Positions 53,988 to 64,000 of a stretch of 64,000 nt of DNA are shown piece by piece. How positions within the stretch are numbered: position 1 is the stretch's first letter; each line of letters starts with the position of its first letter. The stretch is from DATDIC01 sp963764525 (GTDB lineage Bacteria; Pseudomonadota; Alphaproteobacteria; Acetobacterales; Acetobacteraceae): positions 62,001 to 126,000 of the forward strand of contig CAVXTC010000011.1 of NCBI GenBank assembly GCA_963764525.1, given 5' to 3'. The translations under genes and the position numbers were made by a program. Below the pieces are notes generated by a model that had not been told where the DNA came from, did not search any database, and was given only the letters and a program-made list of their open reading frames with translations.

Positions 53988-54875
53988 GTGATCGACTGGG
54001 ACAAGCTGCGCGTCTTCCACGCGGTGGCCGAGGCCGGCAGCTTCACGCATGCCGGCGACACTCTGAACCTCAGCCAGTCGGCGGTTTCCCGACAGATCTC
54101 GGCGCTGGAGGAGGCGCTGGCGGTGCCGCTGTTTCATCGCCATGCCCGTGGCCTGATCCTGACCGAACAAGGGGAGGCGCTGAACCGCACCGTGCGCGAG
54201 GTCTTCGCCAAGCTGGCGATGACCGAGGCGTTGCTGACCGAAAGCAAGGAAAAACCGGCCGGACGGCTGAAGGTGACCACCACGGTGGGGTTCGGCGCGA
54301 CCTGGCTGGCCCCGCGACTGGCTCAGTTCCTGGAGATGTATCAGGACGTTTCGATCTCCCTGGTGCTCGACGATCTGGACCTCGATCTGGCGATGCGCGA
54401 GGCGGATGTGGCGATCCGCATGCATCCGCCGAAGCAGCCGGAACTGGTGCAGCGGCACCTGATGACGATGCACTGGGTGGTGTGCGCGTCGCCGGACTAC
54501 CTGAAGCGCCATGGGGTGCCGCAGCGGGCCGAGGACCTCGACGCGCACAAGCTGCTCCTGTTCGGTGACTATCATCCACCGGTGCCGGAGATGAACTGGC
54601 TTGCCGATGTCGGGCGGCGGCCGGGCAATCCCCGTCGCGCGCTGTTGGAGGTCAACAGCACGCAAGCCATGCTGCTGGCGATCCGTTCAGGGATCGGGGT
54701 CGGCGCGTTGCCGGATTACCTGGTCAACGAGAACCCCGACCTGGTGCGGGTGCTGGCGGATCTGAAAGCGCCGCTGGTGGATGTGTATTTCGTATATCCC
54801 GAGGAACTGCGGAACTCGAAGCGCGTGGCGGTGTTCCGCGATTTTCTGCTGACCCGCCTGGCGGAGATCCACTGA
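53988..54875 (+). CDS. LysR-family transcriptional regulator
   Basis: A 295-residue regulator. The winged helix-turn-helix is KLRVFHAVAEAGSFTHAGD and LNLSQSAVSRQISALEEAL; the effector domain starts near GRLKVTTTVGFGATWLAP. It is of the GcvA/DmlR-like group. GTG 53988 fits the domain start; an ATG at 53961 would add 9 residues. It lies 171 nt after the carboxylase gene on the same strand and may control it or the divergent CoA-transferase operon. Confidence 0.85.
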   Translation: MIDWDKLRVFHAVAEAGSFTHAGDTLNLSQSAVSRQISALEEALAVPLFHRHARGLILTEQGEALNRTVREVFAKLAMTEALLTESKEKPAGRLKVTTTVGFGATWLAPRLAQFLEMYQDVSISLVLDDLDLDLAMREADVAIRMHPPKQPELVQRHLMTMHWVVCASPDYLKRHGVPQRAEDLDAHKLLLFGDYHPPVPEMNWLADVGRRPGNPRRALLEVNSTQAMLLAIRSGIGVGALPDYLVNENPDLVRVLADLKAPLVDVYFVYPEELRNSKRVAVFRDFLLTRLAEIH

Positions 54876-54882
54876 TCCGACG

Positions 54883-54946
54883 CCATCCCCGCGCAAGCGG
54901 GGAGGTGGATTTCCGCTTTCGCGACGCTTTGGCGGGAATGATGGTT
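54883..54946. repeat. REP-like element, interrupted copy
   Basis: A stem CCCCGC-GCAA-GCGGGG (54887-54902) is followed by a TGGATTTCCGCTTTCGCG half and a GGCGGGAATGATGG end, so one palindrome is split by about 10 nt. It is the most diverged of the five loci and lies in the 230-nt gap between the LysR and MFS genes. Confidence 0.55.
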
Positions 54947-55105
54947 TTCGATACTGACGGTTTTCGGGACTGACGGGCAGGGGCTACGCACCCACCCCGC
55001 CGGCGTGCCAAGCTTCCAGCTTCCGCACCATCACGAGTCGGAAAGATCGATGTACGCCCCAGCGCCTTGCGCCGGATGGGCGGCGCCGGGTTGCGCCGTT
55101 CGGCC

Positions 55106-56299
55106 ATGACCGTCCGCCGCACCATTCCAGCCACCATCGGCGCTCTTCCGCGTCGGCAGGCGCTGGCCTTCCTCAGCCTGTTCTTCGTGCCCGCGGTGGG
55201 GCAGGCGATCCTGCTCACCGTCGTGCCGCTGGAGGCGCTGAACCTGCTCGGCGACGCGCGGGCCGTGACGCTGCTCTATGTCGCGACCGGTCTGGTGGCC
55301 GTGGCCGGGCGGTTCAGCGTCCCGTTCCTGGTGCGGCTGATCCGACGTCGGTTCGTGTTCACGCTCGGAACGATCTCGCTGGCCGGCAGCGGGCTTCTGC
55401 TGGCGGTCAACCATCTGCCGGCGCTGGCGGCGGGCTTGGTGCTCAGCACGTTCGCCTTCGCCTGTATCGAGATCACCAGCCAGCTCTATCTGCTCGACCA
55501 TGTCCCACGCCCGGCGCTGCGGCACTTCGAGCCGATGCGCATCTTCGCCAGTGCTGCACCGTGGACGCTGGGGCCGTGGCTCGGCGTTCATTTGCGGGAC
55601 AAGGTGGCGTTCGCGGCGCCGTTCCTGATCACCACAGGTGCCGCGCTGATCCTGCTGGTCCTGTTCTGGTCGCTGCGGATCGGCGAGAACGCGGTGCTCA
55701 CGGCGATGCGGCGCCCGCCGCCCAGCCCGGCGCGCTACCTGCGTCGGTTCTTCGCGCAACCGAGGCTGCGGCTGGCCTGGGCGCTCGCCGCCGCACGGTC
55801 ATCGTGGTGGAGCATGTTCTACGTCTATGCGCCGATCTTCGCGGTCACGTCGGGCCTTGGTGCCGAGACCGGAGGCATCATCGTTTCAATCGGTACAGGT
55901 TGGATCTGGCTGGTGCCGTTCTGGGGCTGGCTGGGCCGCCGTTACGGGCTGCGACGGCTGCTGCAGGCCGGCTATGCGATGGCAGGCGGGCTGAGCATCT
56001 GCGCCGCGCTGGCGTTCGGCATTCCCTGGCTGGGCGCCACCGTGCTGGTGCTGGCGGCGCTTGGCACCGAGACCATCGACGGCGCCGGCAACCTGCTGTT
56101 CCTGCGCGCGGTACACGCCTACGAACGATCCGAAATGACCACCGTATTCGTCAGCTTCCGCGACGTCGCGCAGTTGGGTCCGCCGGCGGTCTGCTCGGTG
56201 CTGCTGACGCTGTTCAGCCTGCCGTCGGTGTTCGTCGCCGGGGGCGTGATGATGCTGGTGTCGTCGGGGTTGTCGCGGCACATTCCCCGACGATTGTGA
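55106..56299 (+). CDS. MFS transporter
   Basis: A 397-residue membrane protein with twelve predicted helices. Helices include LAFLSLFFVPAVGQAILLTV, VTLLYVATGLVAVAGRFSVP and GGIIVSIGTGWIWLVPFWGW; the loop between helices 2 and 3 (RLIRRRFVF) resembles the MFS basic motif. No substrate-specific motif is evident. I chose ATG 55106, which directly precedes the first helix. It is convergent with the grxD-bolA-purL operon. Confidence 0.8.
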   Translation: MTVRRTIPATIGALPRRQALAFLSLFFVPAVGQAILLTVVPLEALNLLGDARAVTLLYVATGLVAVAGRFSVPFLVRLIRRRFVFTLGTISLAGSGLLLAVNHLPALAAGLVLSTFAFACIEITSQLYLLDHVPRPALRHFEPMRIFASAAPWTLGPWLGVHLRDKVAFAAPFLITTGAALILLVLFWSLRIGENAVLTAMRRPPPSPARYLRRFFAQPRLRLAWALAAARSSWWSMFYVYAPIFAVTSGLGAETGGIIVSIGTGWIWLVPFWGWLGRRYGLRRLLQAGYAMAGGLSICAALAFGIPWLGATVLVLAALGTETIDGAGNLLFLRAVHAYERSEMTTVFVSFRDVAQLGPPAVCSVLLTLFSLPSVFVAGGVMMLVSSGLSRHIPRRL

Positions 56300-56371
56300 C
56301 GGGCAACAAGGTGCAGCGCATTCCGCCGAACCGGAGTGGCGGAATGCGCTTCGCTGTTCCGCCCTGCGCCG

Positions 56372-56713
56372 TTATGCCGCGGCCTGATTCGGGATGTCCT
56401 TGTCCTTCATCAGACTTTCCAGCTCGCCCGACTGGAACATCTCCGTGATGATGTCGCAGCCGCCGACAAACTCGCCTTTCACGTAAAGCTGCGGAATCGT
56501 CGGCCACTGGCTGAACTGCTTGATCCCTTCGCGCAGTTCGGCGTCTTCCAGCACGTTGGCGGTCTGGAACGGCACGTTCAGGTGCGACAAGATCTGCACC
56601 ACGCGGGCGGAGAACCCGCATTGCGGGAACATCGCGGTGCCCTTCATGTAGAGCATCACCGGATGATCGGTGATCTCGGTCTTGATGCGGTCGAACACGG
56701 GTTGGTCGGACAT
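56372..56713 (-). CDS. grxD: Monothiol glutaredoxin, Grx4 family
   Basis: A 113-residue glutaredoxin with the monothiol CGFS active site (FPQCGFSARVVQIL), WPTIPQLYVKGEFVGGCD and the glutathione-binding VGGCDI region. These proteins bind 2Fe-2S clusters with glutathione and a BolA partner. The bolA gene lies 11 nt upstream, a classic pairing for iron-sulfur delivery or iron sensing. Confidence 0.95.
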   Translation of the reverse strand: MSDQPVFDRIKTEITDHPVMLYMKGTAMFPQCGFSARVVQILSHLNVPFQTANVLEDAELREGIKQFSQWPTIPQLYVKGEFVGGCDIITEMFQSGELESLMKDKDIPNQAAA

Positions 56714-56724
56714 CTTGTGAACTC

Positions 56725-56958
56725 CTATTCGGGCGCTGAGGTCTGCAAAGCAAGCGCGTGCAATTCGCCTCCCATGCGGCCGCGCAGCGCGGCATAGATC
56801 ACCTGGTGCTGCTTCACCCGCGCCATGCCGCGGAACTGCTCGGAGACGACGGTGGCGGCATAGTGGTCGCCGTCGCCGGCCAGGTCTTCGACGGTCACGC
56901 GGGCATCGGGTAGCGCCGCTTTGATCAGCGCCTCGATCTCGCCGGCCGCCATTGCCAT
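56725..56958 (-). CDS. bolA: BolA-family protein
   Basis: A 77-residue protein of the BolA fold: IEALIKAALPDARVTVEDL, GDGDHYAATVVSEQFRGM with the conserved His, RVKQHQVIYAALRGRMGGEL. It partners the downstream monothiol glutaredoxin in cluster transfer. GGGGGA 6 nt before ATG 56958 decides the start over 56952. It begins 11 nt after the purL stop. Confidence 0.93.
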   Translation of the reverse strand: MAMAAGEIEALIKAALPDARVTVEDLAGDGDHYAATVVSEQFRGMARVKQHQVIYAALRGRMGGELHALALQTSAPE

Positions 56959-56969
56959 CTGGGTCCCCC

Positions 56970-59164
<2,195 letters not shown>

Positions 59165-59233
59165 GTGGCTGCCGCACCCGCCTCTCCCCGCAAGCCGGAG
59201 AGGTGAAGGTTCGAAGTTCAGGATTTCGAATCA

Positions 59234-59926
59234 TCAAGCTGCCAGCGCCGTTGCCAGCCCATCGAACAGTGGCTTGCCATCGGTGCCGCCCATCAGCGGA
59301 TCGACCAGATCTTCGGGATGCGGCATCAGCCCCAGCACGCGCAAATTCGGTGAATAGATCCCCGCTACGTTGCGGGCGCTGCCGTTGCGGTTGGCCTCCG
59401 GCGTGATCTCCCCGGTGGGGCTGACGTACCGGAACCCAACCAGGCCCTCGCCTTCGAGCCGATCGAGCGTCGCCGCATCGGCGAAGTAGTTGCCATCGCC
59501 GTGCGCCATCGGGGCGCGGAATACCTCGTTCCGCTGGTAACGTCTGGCATAGGCGGTGTCGGTGCGCTCGACCCGAAGGTGGCAGTCGGCCGAGATGAAC
59601 CGCAGTCCGGCGTTGCGCAGCAGCGCACCCGGCAGCAGCCCGGCTTCCACCAGGATCTGGAACCCGTTGCACACGCCCAGCACATACCCACCGCGTCCGG
59701 CGAATTCCCGCACCGCCTGCATCACCGGAGAGTGCGCCGCCATGGCGCCGCAGCGCAGGTAATCGCCGTAGCTGAAACCGCCGGGCAGGACGAGCAGATC
59801 GAGGCCCGCAAGGTCGGTTTCGGTGTGCCAGATCATGCGTGGGGGGCTGCCGAAGGAGTGTTCCAGCGCGATTGCCATGTCGCGCTCGCGGTTGATGCCG
59901 GGGAACAGCACGATGGCGGCGTTCAT
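59234..59926 (-). CDS. purQ: PurQ, glutaminase subunit of FGAM synthase
   Basis: A 230-residue class I glutamine amidotransferase. Nucleophile Cys in YVLGVCNGFQILVEAGLLPG, oxyanion LVLPGGFSYGDYLRCGAMAA, and the His/Glu pair near the end in VLGLMPHPEDLVDP. It supplies ammonia to PurL. The ATG shares one base with the purS stop. Confidence 0.95.
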   Translation of the reverse strand: MNAAIVLFPGINRERDMAIALEHSFGSPPRMIWHTETDLAGLDLLVLPGGFSYGDYLRCGAMAAHSPVMQAVREFAGRGGYVLGVCNGFQILVEAGLLPGALLRNAGLRFISADCHLRVERTDTAYARRYQRNEVFRAPMAHGDGNYFADAATLDRLEGEGLVGFRYVSPTGEITPEANRNGSARNVAGIYSPNLRVLGLMPHPEDLVDPLMGGTDGKPLFDGLATALAA

Positions 59927-60168
59927 CACTGGTCCACCGCGACATGCCAGCTTTCGATCACCATGTTGGCGAGCAGGCGCCGTGCCATTTCCTCAGCCGC
60001 CAGTTTCGCTTTTGCCGGATCTGTCTCGGTGAGTTGCAATTCGATCACTTTGCCGGCGCGCACGTCCTCGACACCGGTGAAGCCCAGATTGCGCAGCGCG
60101 TGGCCGATCGCCTTGCCCTGCGGATCGAGCACGCCGGGTTTCAGCATGACGGTGACGATTGCTTTCAC
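59926..60168 (-). CDS. purS: PurS, FGAM synthase bridging subunit
   Basis: An 80-residue protein: VKAIVTVMLKPGVLDPQGKA, ALRNLGFTGVEDVRAGKVIE. Small PurS dimers link PurL and PurQ. GTG 60168 was chosen because it opens the conserved first strand. The order purC, purS, purQ, purL is the usual alphaproteobacterial one. Confidence 0.93.
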   Translation of the reverse strand: MKAIVTVMLKPGVLDPQGKAIGHALRNLGFTGVEDVRAGKVIELQLTETDPAKAKLAAEEMARRLLANMVIESWHVAVDQ

Positions 60169-60253
60169 AACGCCCGGCGGGGAGAGGCCCGGCCGCCCCC
60201 CGGTCCCCCGCAAACGTCGGAGTCCATGCGGCGACGCGGCCAGGCTTCGGATG

Positions 60254-60340
60254 CGTCATGCCCGCGAAGCCGGGTATCCGTGCAGGCCGGCTCGGTGTTT
60301 CGTGCGGGCCGGGTGGATTCCCGCTTTCGCGGGAATGACA
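60254..60340. repeat. REP/BIME-like paired palindromic element between purC and purS
   Basis: CGTCATGCCCGCGAAGCCGG (left half) and TGGATTCCCGC-TTTC-GCGGGAATGACA (right half, stem 60317-60336) face each other as in the 32.8-kb element. It sits in the 205-nt spacer between purC and purS and could affect their relative expression. Confidence 0.7.
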
Positions 60341-60373
60341 AGGCGCGCGGGAATGATGGAGTGCGCGGGACTG

Positions 60374-61138
60374 TCATTGCATCGTCTCCGGGCCCTTCAT
60401 GTCGCGCGATCCGGCCTCCGGCAGAATACCGAGCCGCTTAGCGACCTCCTGATAGGCTTCCTCCACCTTGCCGAGGTCACGACGAAACCGGTCCTTGTCC
60501 ATCTTCTCGTTGGTCTTGCTGTCCCATAACCGGCAATTGTCCGGGCTGATCTCGTCGGCCAGCACGATGCGCATCTCATCGTTCTCCCACAGGCGGCCGA
60601 ACTCCAGCTTGAAATCCACCAACGATATGCCGACGCCGAGGAACAGCCCGGTCAGGAAATCGTTGATGCGCAAGGTCAGCGCCACGACATCATCGAGGTC
60701 CTGGGTGTTGGCCCAGCCGAAGCAGGTGACGTGCTCCTCGGAGACCAGCGGGTCGCCCAGCGCGTCGTTCTTGTAGTTGTATTCGATGATGGAGCGGGGC
60801 AGGCGGGTGCCCTCGGGGATGCCCAGCCGCTGGCTCAGGCTGCCGGCGGCGATGTTGCGCACCACCACTTCCAGCGGAATGATCTCGACCTCCCGGATCA
60901 GTTGCTCGCGCATGTTCAGCCGGCGGACGAAATGCGTGGGGATGCCGATCTCGGCGAGGCGCATCATCAGGTATTCGCTGATCCGGTTGTTCAGCACGCC
61001 CTTGCCGGTGATGATTCCCTTCTTCTGCGCGTTGAACGCGGTGGCGTCGTCCTTGAAATACTGCACCAGGGTGCCGGGCTCCGGACCCTCGAACAGGATC
61101 TTGGCTTTTCCTTCATAGAGCTGACGGCGGCGGGCCAT
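60374..61138 (-). CDS. purC: PurC, SAICAR synthetase
   Basis: A 254-residue ligase of purine synthesis. Blocks: QLYEGKAKILFEGPEPG, FKDDATAFNAQKKGIITGKG, EVVVRNIAAGSLSQRLG, LVDFKLEFGRLWENDE and DEISPDNCRLWD. Complete and intact. ATG 61138 is the only start that directly precedes the first strand. Confidence 0.96.
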   Translation of the reverse strand: MARRRQLYEGKAKILFEGPEPGTLVQYFKDDATAFNAQKKGIITGKGVLNNRISEYLMMRLAEIGIPTHFVRRLNMREQLIREVEIIPLEVVVRNIAAGSLSQRLGIPEGTRLPRSIIEYNYKNDALGDPLVSEEHVTCFGWANTQDLDDVVALTLRINDFLTGLFLGVGISLVDFKLEFGRLWENDEMRIVLADEISPDNCRLWDSKTNEKMDKDRFRRDLGKVEEAYQEVAKRLGILPEAGSRDMKGPETMQ

Positions 61139-61263
61139 CGCAATTCCCTTCAGGCAGCCCCGCGCCGGAGCACGGGGACGCGACGCCGCCCGGAGACGCG
61201 GCGTGCGGGGTATAGCAGCGGCGCGCCCGCCCCGCCAAACCGCCCGCCGATCTCCACCGGCCG

Positions 61264-61915
61264 TCAGGTGCCTGGGGACGCCCCAAGTCCGGCCACGAAA
61301 TCCGACAGCCCGGCCAGCCGGGGAGTGGCAGAGCGGGCCGCGTGCAGCACGGCCAGGACCTCGGACACGCAGCGATCGAACGTGTCGTTCACCACCACGT
61401 GGTCGAATTCGGCGCAGTGGCTGATTTCGTCGCGGGCGCGGGCCATGCGGCGGGCGATCTCGGCCGGGTTGTCGCCGCGGCGGCGCAAACGCGCCTCCAG
61501 CGCGGCCAGCGTCGGGGGCAGCAGGAAAACGCCCAGCACGTCGCCGGGCAGGGCGGTGCGGAGGCTGCGGAAGCCCTGCCAATCGATATCGAACAGGACG
61601 TCCTGTCCGGCGCCAAGGGCCGCCTCGACCGGCGCCCGCGGGGTGCCGTAACAGTGCCGCCCCAGCACGCGGGCCCATTCCAGCAGGCTGTCCGCGGCCA
61701 CCAGCGCCGTGAATTCCGCCTCGATCGCAGAAATGGTATTCGATGCCGTTGCGCTCTCCGGGTCGCGGCGGGCGGGTGGTGACGCTGACCGACAGGGTCA
61801 GCGCGGCCTCGCCGGCCAGCAGGGCGCGGGCGATCGAGCTCTTGCCCCCGCCGGACGGACCGGCGAGCACCAGGCACAGTCCGCGGCGGCCGATCCTGTG
61901 GCTGGTCTCTGTCAT
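61264..61915 (-). CDS. gmk: Guanylate kinase (frameshifted)
   Basis: Converts GMP to GDP; about 216 residues. P-loop LVLAGPSGGGKSSIARAL, then VSVTTRPPRPGERNGIEYHF with the GMP-binding segment. The frame shifts near 61725 to EFTALVAADSLLEWARVLGR and continues DVLFDIDWQGFRSLR to the end. One extra base explains it. The ATG overlaps the stop of the YicC-type gene (ATGA), a usual pairing. Confidence 0.93.
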
Positions 61916-62811
61916 TCGATGTTCTGCACCTGCTCGCGCATCTGCTCGATCGCCGCCTTGAGCCGCAATCCAGTCGCCGTCAGCGCGGCGGAGGCGGACT
62001 TGCTGCACAGCGTGTTGGCCTCCCGGTTGAACTCCTGGATCAGGAAATCGAGGCGGCGGCCCACCGCCGCACCTTCGGCGATCAACGCGCGCGCCGCGGC
62101 GATGTGGCTGGCCAGCCGGTCCAACTCCTCCCGCACGTCGGAGCGGGCGGCCAGCAATGCGATTTCCTGGGCGATCCGGTCTTCGGGCAGCGGTGGCGTT
62201 TCGCGCAACAGCGCCCGCAGGTTGTCCATCAGACGGGCGCGCTGGAACGCTGGCTGGTCCGCCGCGTCGGTCGCGGCCTGAACGTGCAGCGCCGCGATCT
62301 CGTTCAGCAGGGTGTCAAGCACGCCGGCGAGTCGCTCGCCTTCCGCCCGTCGCGCCCCGAACAGCGCGTCGAGAGCCGCCCGGAACCCCGCGCGCACCAT
62401 CTCGGCCGCTGCGGCCGGCGGTGGCTCATCCTGTTCCGGCACCGCGGAGCGCAGCACGCCGGGAAGTGCCAGCAACGCCTCGGCGCGCGGTGGTGGGGCG
62501 CCGGGAATGCGCGCGGCCAACGCCAAAGCGAGCGACAGCGCCTGGTCCAGCGCCGCTGGATCGGGGGCGAGGCGTGCCTCCGTCTCGCGCTTCACCGTCA
62601 GATTGGCGGTGACATTGCCGCGCGTCAGCGCGCGGCTGGCGGCTTCGCGCAGGGACGGCTCCAGCGTGTCCCAGCCGGGCGGCAGGCGGAGGCGGAGGTC
62701 GAGCCCGCGCCCGTTCACGCTGCGCAGCTCCCAGGTCCAGACGAGACCGTGGCCCCGGCCGGCGGTGCGGCCGAAGCCGGTCATCGAGGAAAGCTGGTTG
62801 ATGTCGATCAT
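61912..62811 (-). CDS. YicC/YloC-family endoribonuclease
   Basis: A 299-residue protein with the family N-terminus LSSMTGFGRTAGRGHGLVWT, WELRSVNGRGLDLRLRLP, and the C-terminal RRLDFLIQEFNREANTLCSK, which holds the conserved metal/RNA-binding residues. YicC proteins cut RNA and are commonly next to gmk, as here. Intact. Confidence 0.92.
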   Translation of the reverse strand: MIDINQLSSMTGFGRTAGRGHGLVWTWELRSVNGRGLDLRLRLPPGWDTLEPSLREAASRALTRGNVTANLTVKRETEARLAPDPAALDQALSLALALAARIPGAPPPRAEALLALPGVLRSAVPEQDEPPPAAAAEMVRAGFRAALDALFGARRAEGERLAGVLDTLLNEIAALHVQAATDAADQPAFQRARLMDNLRALLRETPPLPEDRIAQEIALLAARSDVREELDRLASHIAAARALIAEGAAVGRRLDFLIQEFNREANTLCSKSASAALTATGLRLKAAIEQMREQVQNIE

Positions 62812-62863
62812 GTACGGCTTCTATCAGCGCCGGGCGAAGCCGCAATATGCTGCCGCGGAAACG

Positions 62864-64000
62864 CTAAGTCGCCACCTTGCCGACTTGCTGCGTGCGCGCC
62901 GCCCAGTGCCACACCACCAGCCCGGCGGCGATCAGCACCGCCGGCATGACCGACAGATTGAGCACGCTCCAACCCGCCGTGGCCTCGATCGCCCCGGAGG
63001 CGAACGCGGTTCCGGCAACCGTCCCGAAGACAATGAAATCGTTGGTGACCTGGACGCGGACCCGTTCCTCAGCGTCATGCGCGGTGGACAGCAACGCGGT
63101 GGCGCCGACGAACATGAAGTTCCAGCCCACGCCAAGCAGCATCAGTGCGACGACGAAGGTGCTGAAAAAGGGGTCGAAGCCGATATTGACGGCGACACAG
63201 CAAGACGTCAGCAGCGCGCCGGCCAGGATCACGCGGTGCGCGCCGAAACGCTGGATCAATCGGCCGGTGACGAAGCCCGGCAGGAACATGGCGATCGAAT
63301 GGGCGCGGATCACGTCCGCCGAGGCATCGACGCCAAACCCGCAGATCATCATCTGCAGCGGCGTGGATGCCATGACCAGGTTCATCGAGCCGTAGCCCGC
63401 CACGCCCGCCATCACCGCAACGAAGAAGGTTGGCCGGGCGATGATGTCACGGAACGCCACCGGGATGCCGCGGCGCGGCGGCGCCGGCGGCAGGCGGATG
63501 AACACCAGCAGGCAGGCGGCCAGCGCCGGCAGTACCAGCAGCGTCAGGTAGGTGCCGAGGAACTGAAAGCCGGGGATCGCCTCGTTGGTGCGCTTGACGA
63601 TCTCCGGGCCGAGGACCGCGGCGACCAGCCCGCCTGTCATCACCAGCGCGATGGCCCGCGGGCGGGCTTCCGGCGCGGCCACCTCGGCGGCGGCGAAACG
63701 GAGGTGCTGGGAGATGCCGAACCCCATGCCGGCCGGGACCGCGGCCAGGCAGTAGATCAGGAAGCTGCCGCGCCAGACCCCGAGCGCGAAACTCAGGCTG
63801 CCCAACAGCATCAGCACCACGCCCAGCCAGAAGCCCGGCCGGCGGCCGAGTCGGGCGAACACGATGCCGGCCGGAATCGAGCCGGCCATGACGCCGGCCA
63901 TCTGGATCGCCATCGGCAAGGTGGTCATCGCCCGATCGACCGCGAGCGTGTGGCCGATCAGCGAGGCCATCACCACCTGGCCGGACATCACGGCGTTCAT
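62864..64000 (-). CDS. MFS transporter, 5' end cut by window edge
   Basis: At least 378 residues with eleven or more helices: LPMAIQMAGVMAGSIPAGIV, RRPGFWLGVVLMLLGSLSF, TFFVAVMAGVAGYGSMNLVM, VILAGALLTSCCVAVNIGF. The MFS loop ARLGRRPGF after helix 2 is typical. The first visible residues (MNAVMSGQVVMASLIG) lie inside helix 1, so the start is probably beyond the window. Substrate unknown; resembles YfcJ/permease-like MFS proteins. Confidence 0.82.
   Translation of the reverse strand: MNAVMSGQVVMASLIGHTLAVDRAMTTLPMAIQMAGVMAGSIPAGIVFARLGRRPGFWLGVVLMLLGSLSFALGVWRGSFLIYCLAAVPAGMGFGISQHLRFAAAEVAAPEARPRAIALVMTGGLVAAVLGPEIVKRTNEAIPGFQFLGTYLTLLVLPALAACLLVFIRLPPAPPRRGIPVAFRDIIARPTFFVAVMAGVAGYGSMNLVMASTPLQMMICGFGVDASADVIRAHSIAMFLPGFVTGRLIQRFGAHRVILAGALLTSCCVAVNIGFDPFFSTFVVALMLLGVGWNFMFVGATALLSTAHDAEERVRVQVTNDFIVFGTVAGTAFASGAIEATAGWSVLNLSVMPAVLIAAGLVVWHWAARTQQVGKVAT

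Overview
The window is high-GC DNA with dense, overlapping operons. It carries XoxF-type and other PQQ dehydrogenases, pqqABCDE, ccmCDEFGHI, an ATP synthase Fo operon with a b' subunit, and a purC-purS-purQ-purL block beside bolA and a monothiol glutaredoxin. This combination points to an alphaproteobacterium, most likely of the Acetobacteraceae (Rhodopila/Acidiphilium-like). That placement is an inference from gene content, not from a marker-gene comparison.

Region 1 (1-24.8 kb) is a large quinoprotein alcohol-oxidation locus. It holds three PQQ dehydrogenases (xoxF at 3.8-5.6 kb, a second at 9.9-11.6 kb, a third at 16.2-17.9 kb), all with the extra Asp that marks lanthanide-type enzymes. 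Around them lie the accessory proteins: XoxG and XoxJ, a CXXCW-family rhodanese-like protein, a beta-propeller, a zinc metallohydrolase, a SoxYZ-like carrier, a dihaem cytochrome, a PedC-like ABC exporter pair, a molybdenum aldehyde oxidoreductase with its 2Fe-2S subunit, a Rieske protein and a NitT/TauT-type ABC importer. It ends with a complete pqqABCDE operon; a second pqqA lies near xoxF. Each dehydrogenase gene is followed within 16-24 nt by a strong GC-rich hairpin, an architecture shared by all three.

Region 2 (24.8-26.9 kb) is a genomic scar. It contains a decayed type II-C cas9 (RuvC-I, bridge helix, REC, RuvC-II, then truncated) joined to the 3' part of a group II intron (reverse transcriptase fragment and domain V). 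Next to it are a possible tracrRNA-like hairpin and three imperfect repeats with 42-43 bp spacing. No CRISPR array and no cas1/cas2 are visible.

Region 3 (27-40.7 kb) holds a hydrolase, a membrane spermidine-synthase-like protein and an exported isoaspartyl methyltransferase. These are followed by the cytochrome c maturation operon ccmCDEFGHI, a YsnF stress protein, and the Fo genes atpI-B-E-X-F on the other strand. Region 4 (40.8-56.3 kb) is mixed metabolism: a LolA-like lipoprotein, a decayed toxin-antitoxin pair, a copper amine oxidase, a Zur-type znuACB operon with an ABC exporter, an IS66 remnant, an EamA transporter, a CoA-transferase, an acyl-CoA carboxylase beta subunit, a LysR regulator and an MFS transporter. 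Region 5 (56.3-64 kb) is housekeeping: grxD, bolA, purL, purQ, purS, purC, gmk, yicC-type RNase and an MFS transporter that reaches the window edge.

A caution applies throughout. About twenty genes are split by single-base frameshifts, including atpB, atpF, purL, gmk, ccmF and pqqB. Nearly all of these look like one extra base, so consensus or assembly errors are the likeliest cause. I therefore give such genes as one span and state where the frame changes.
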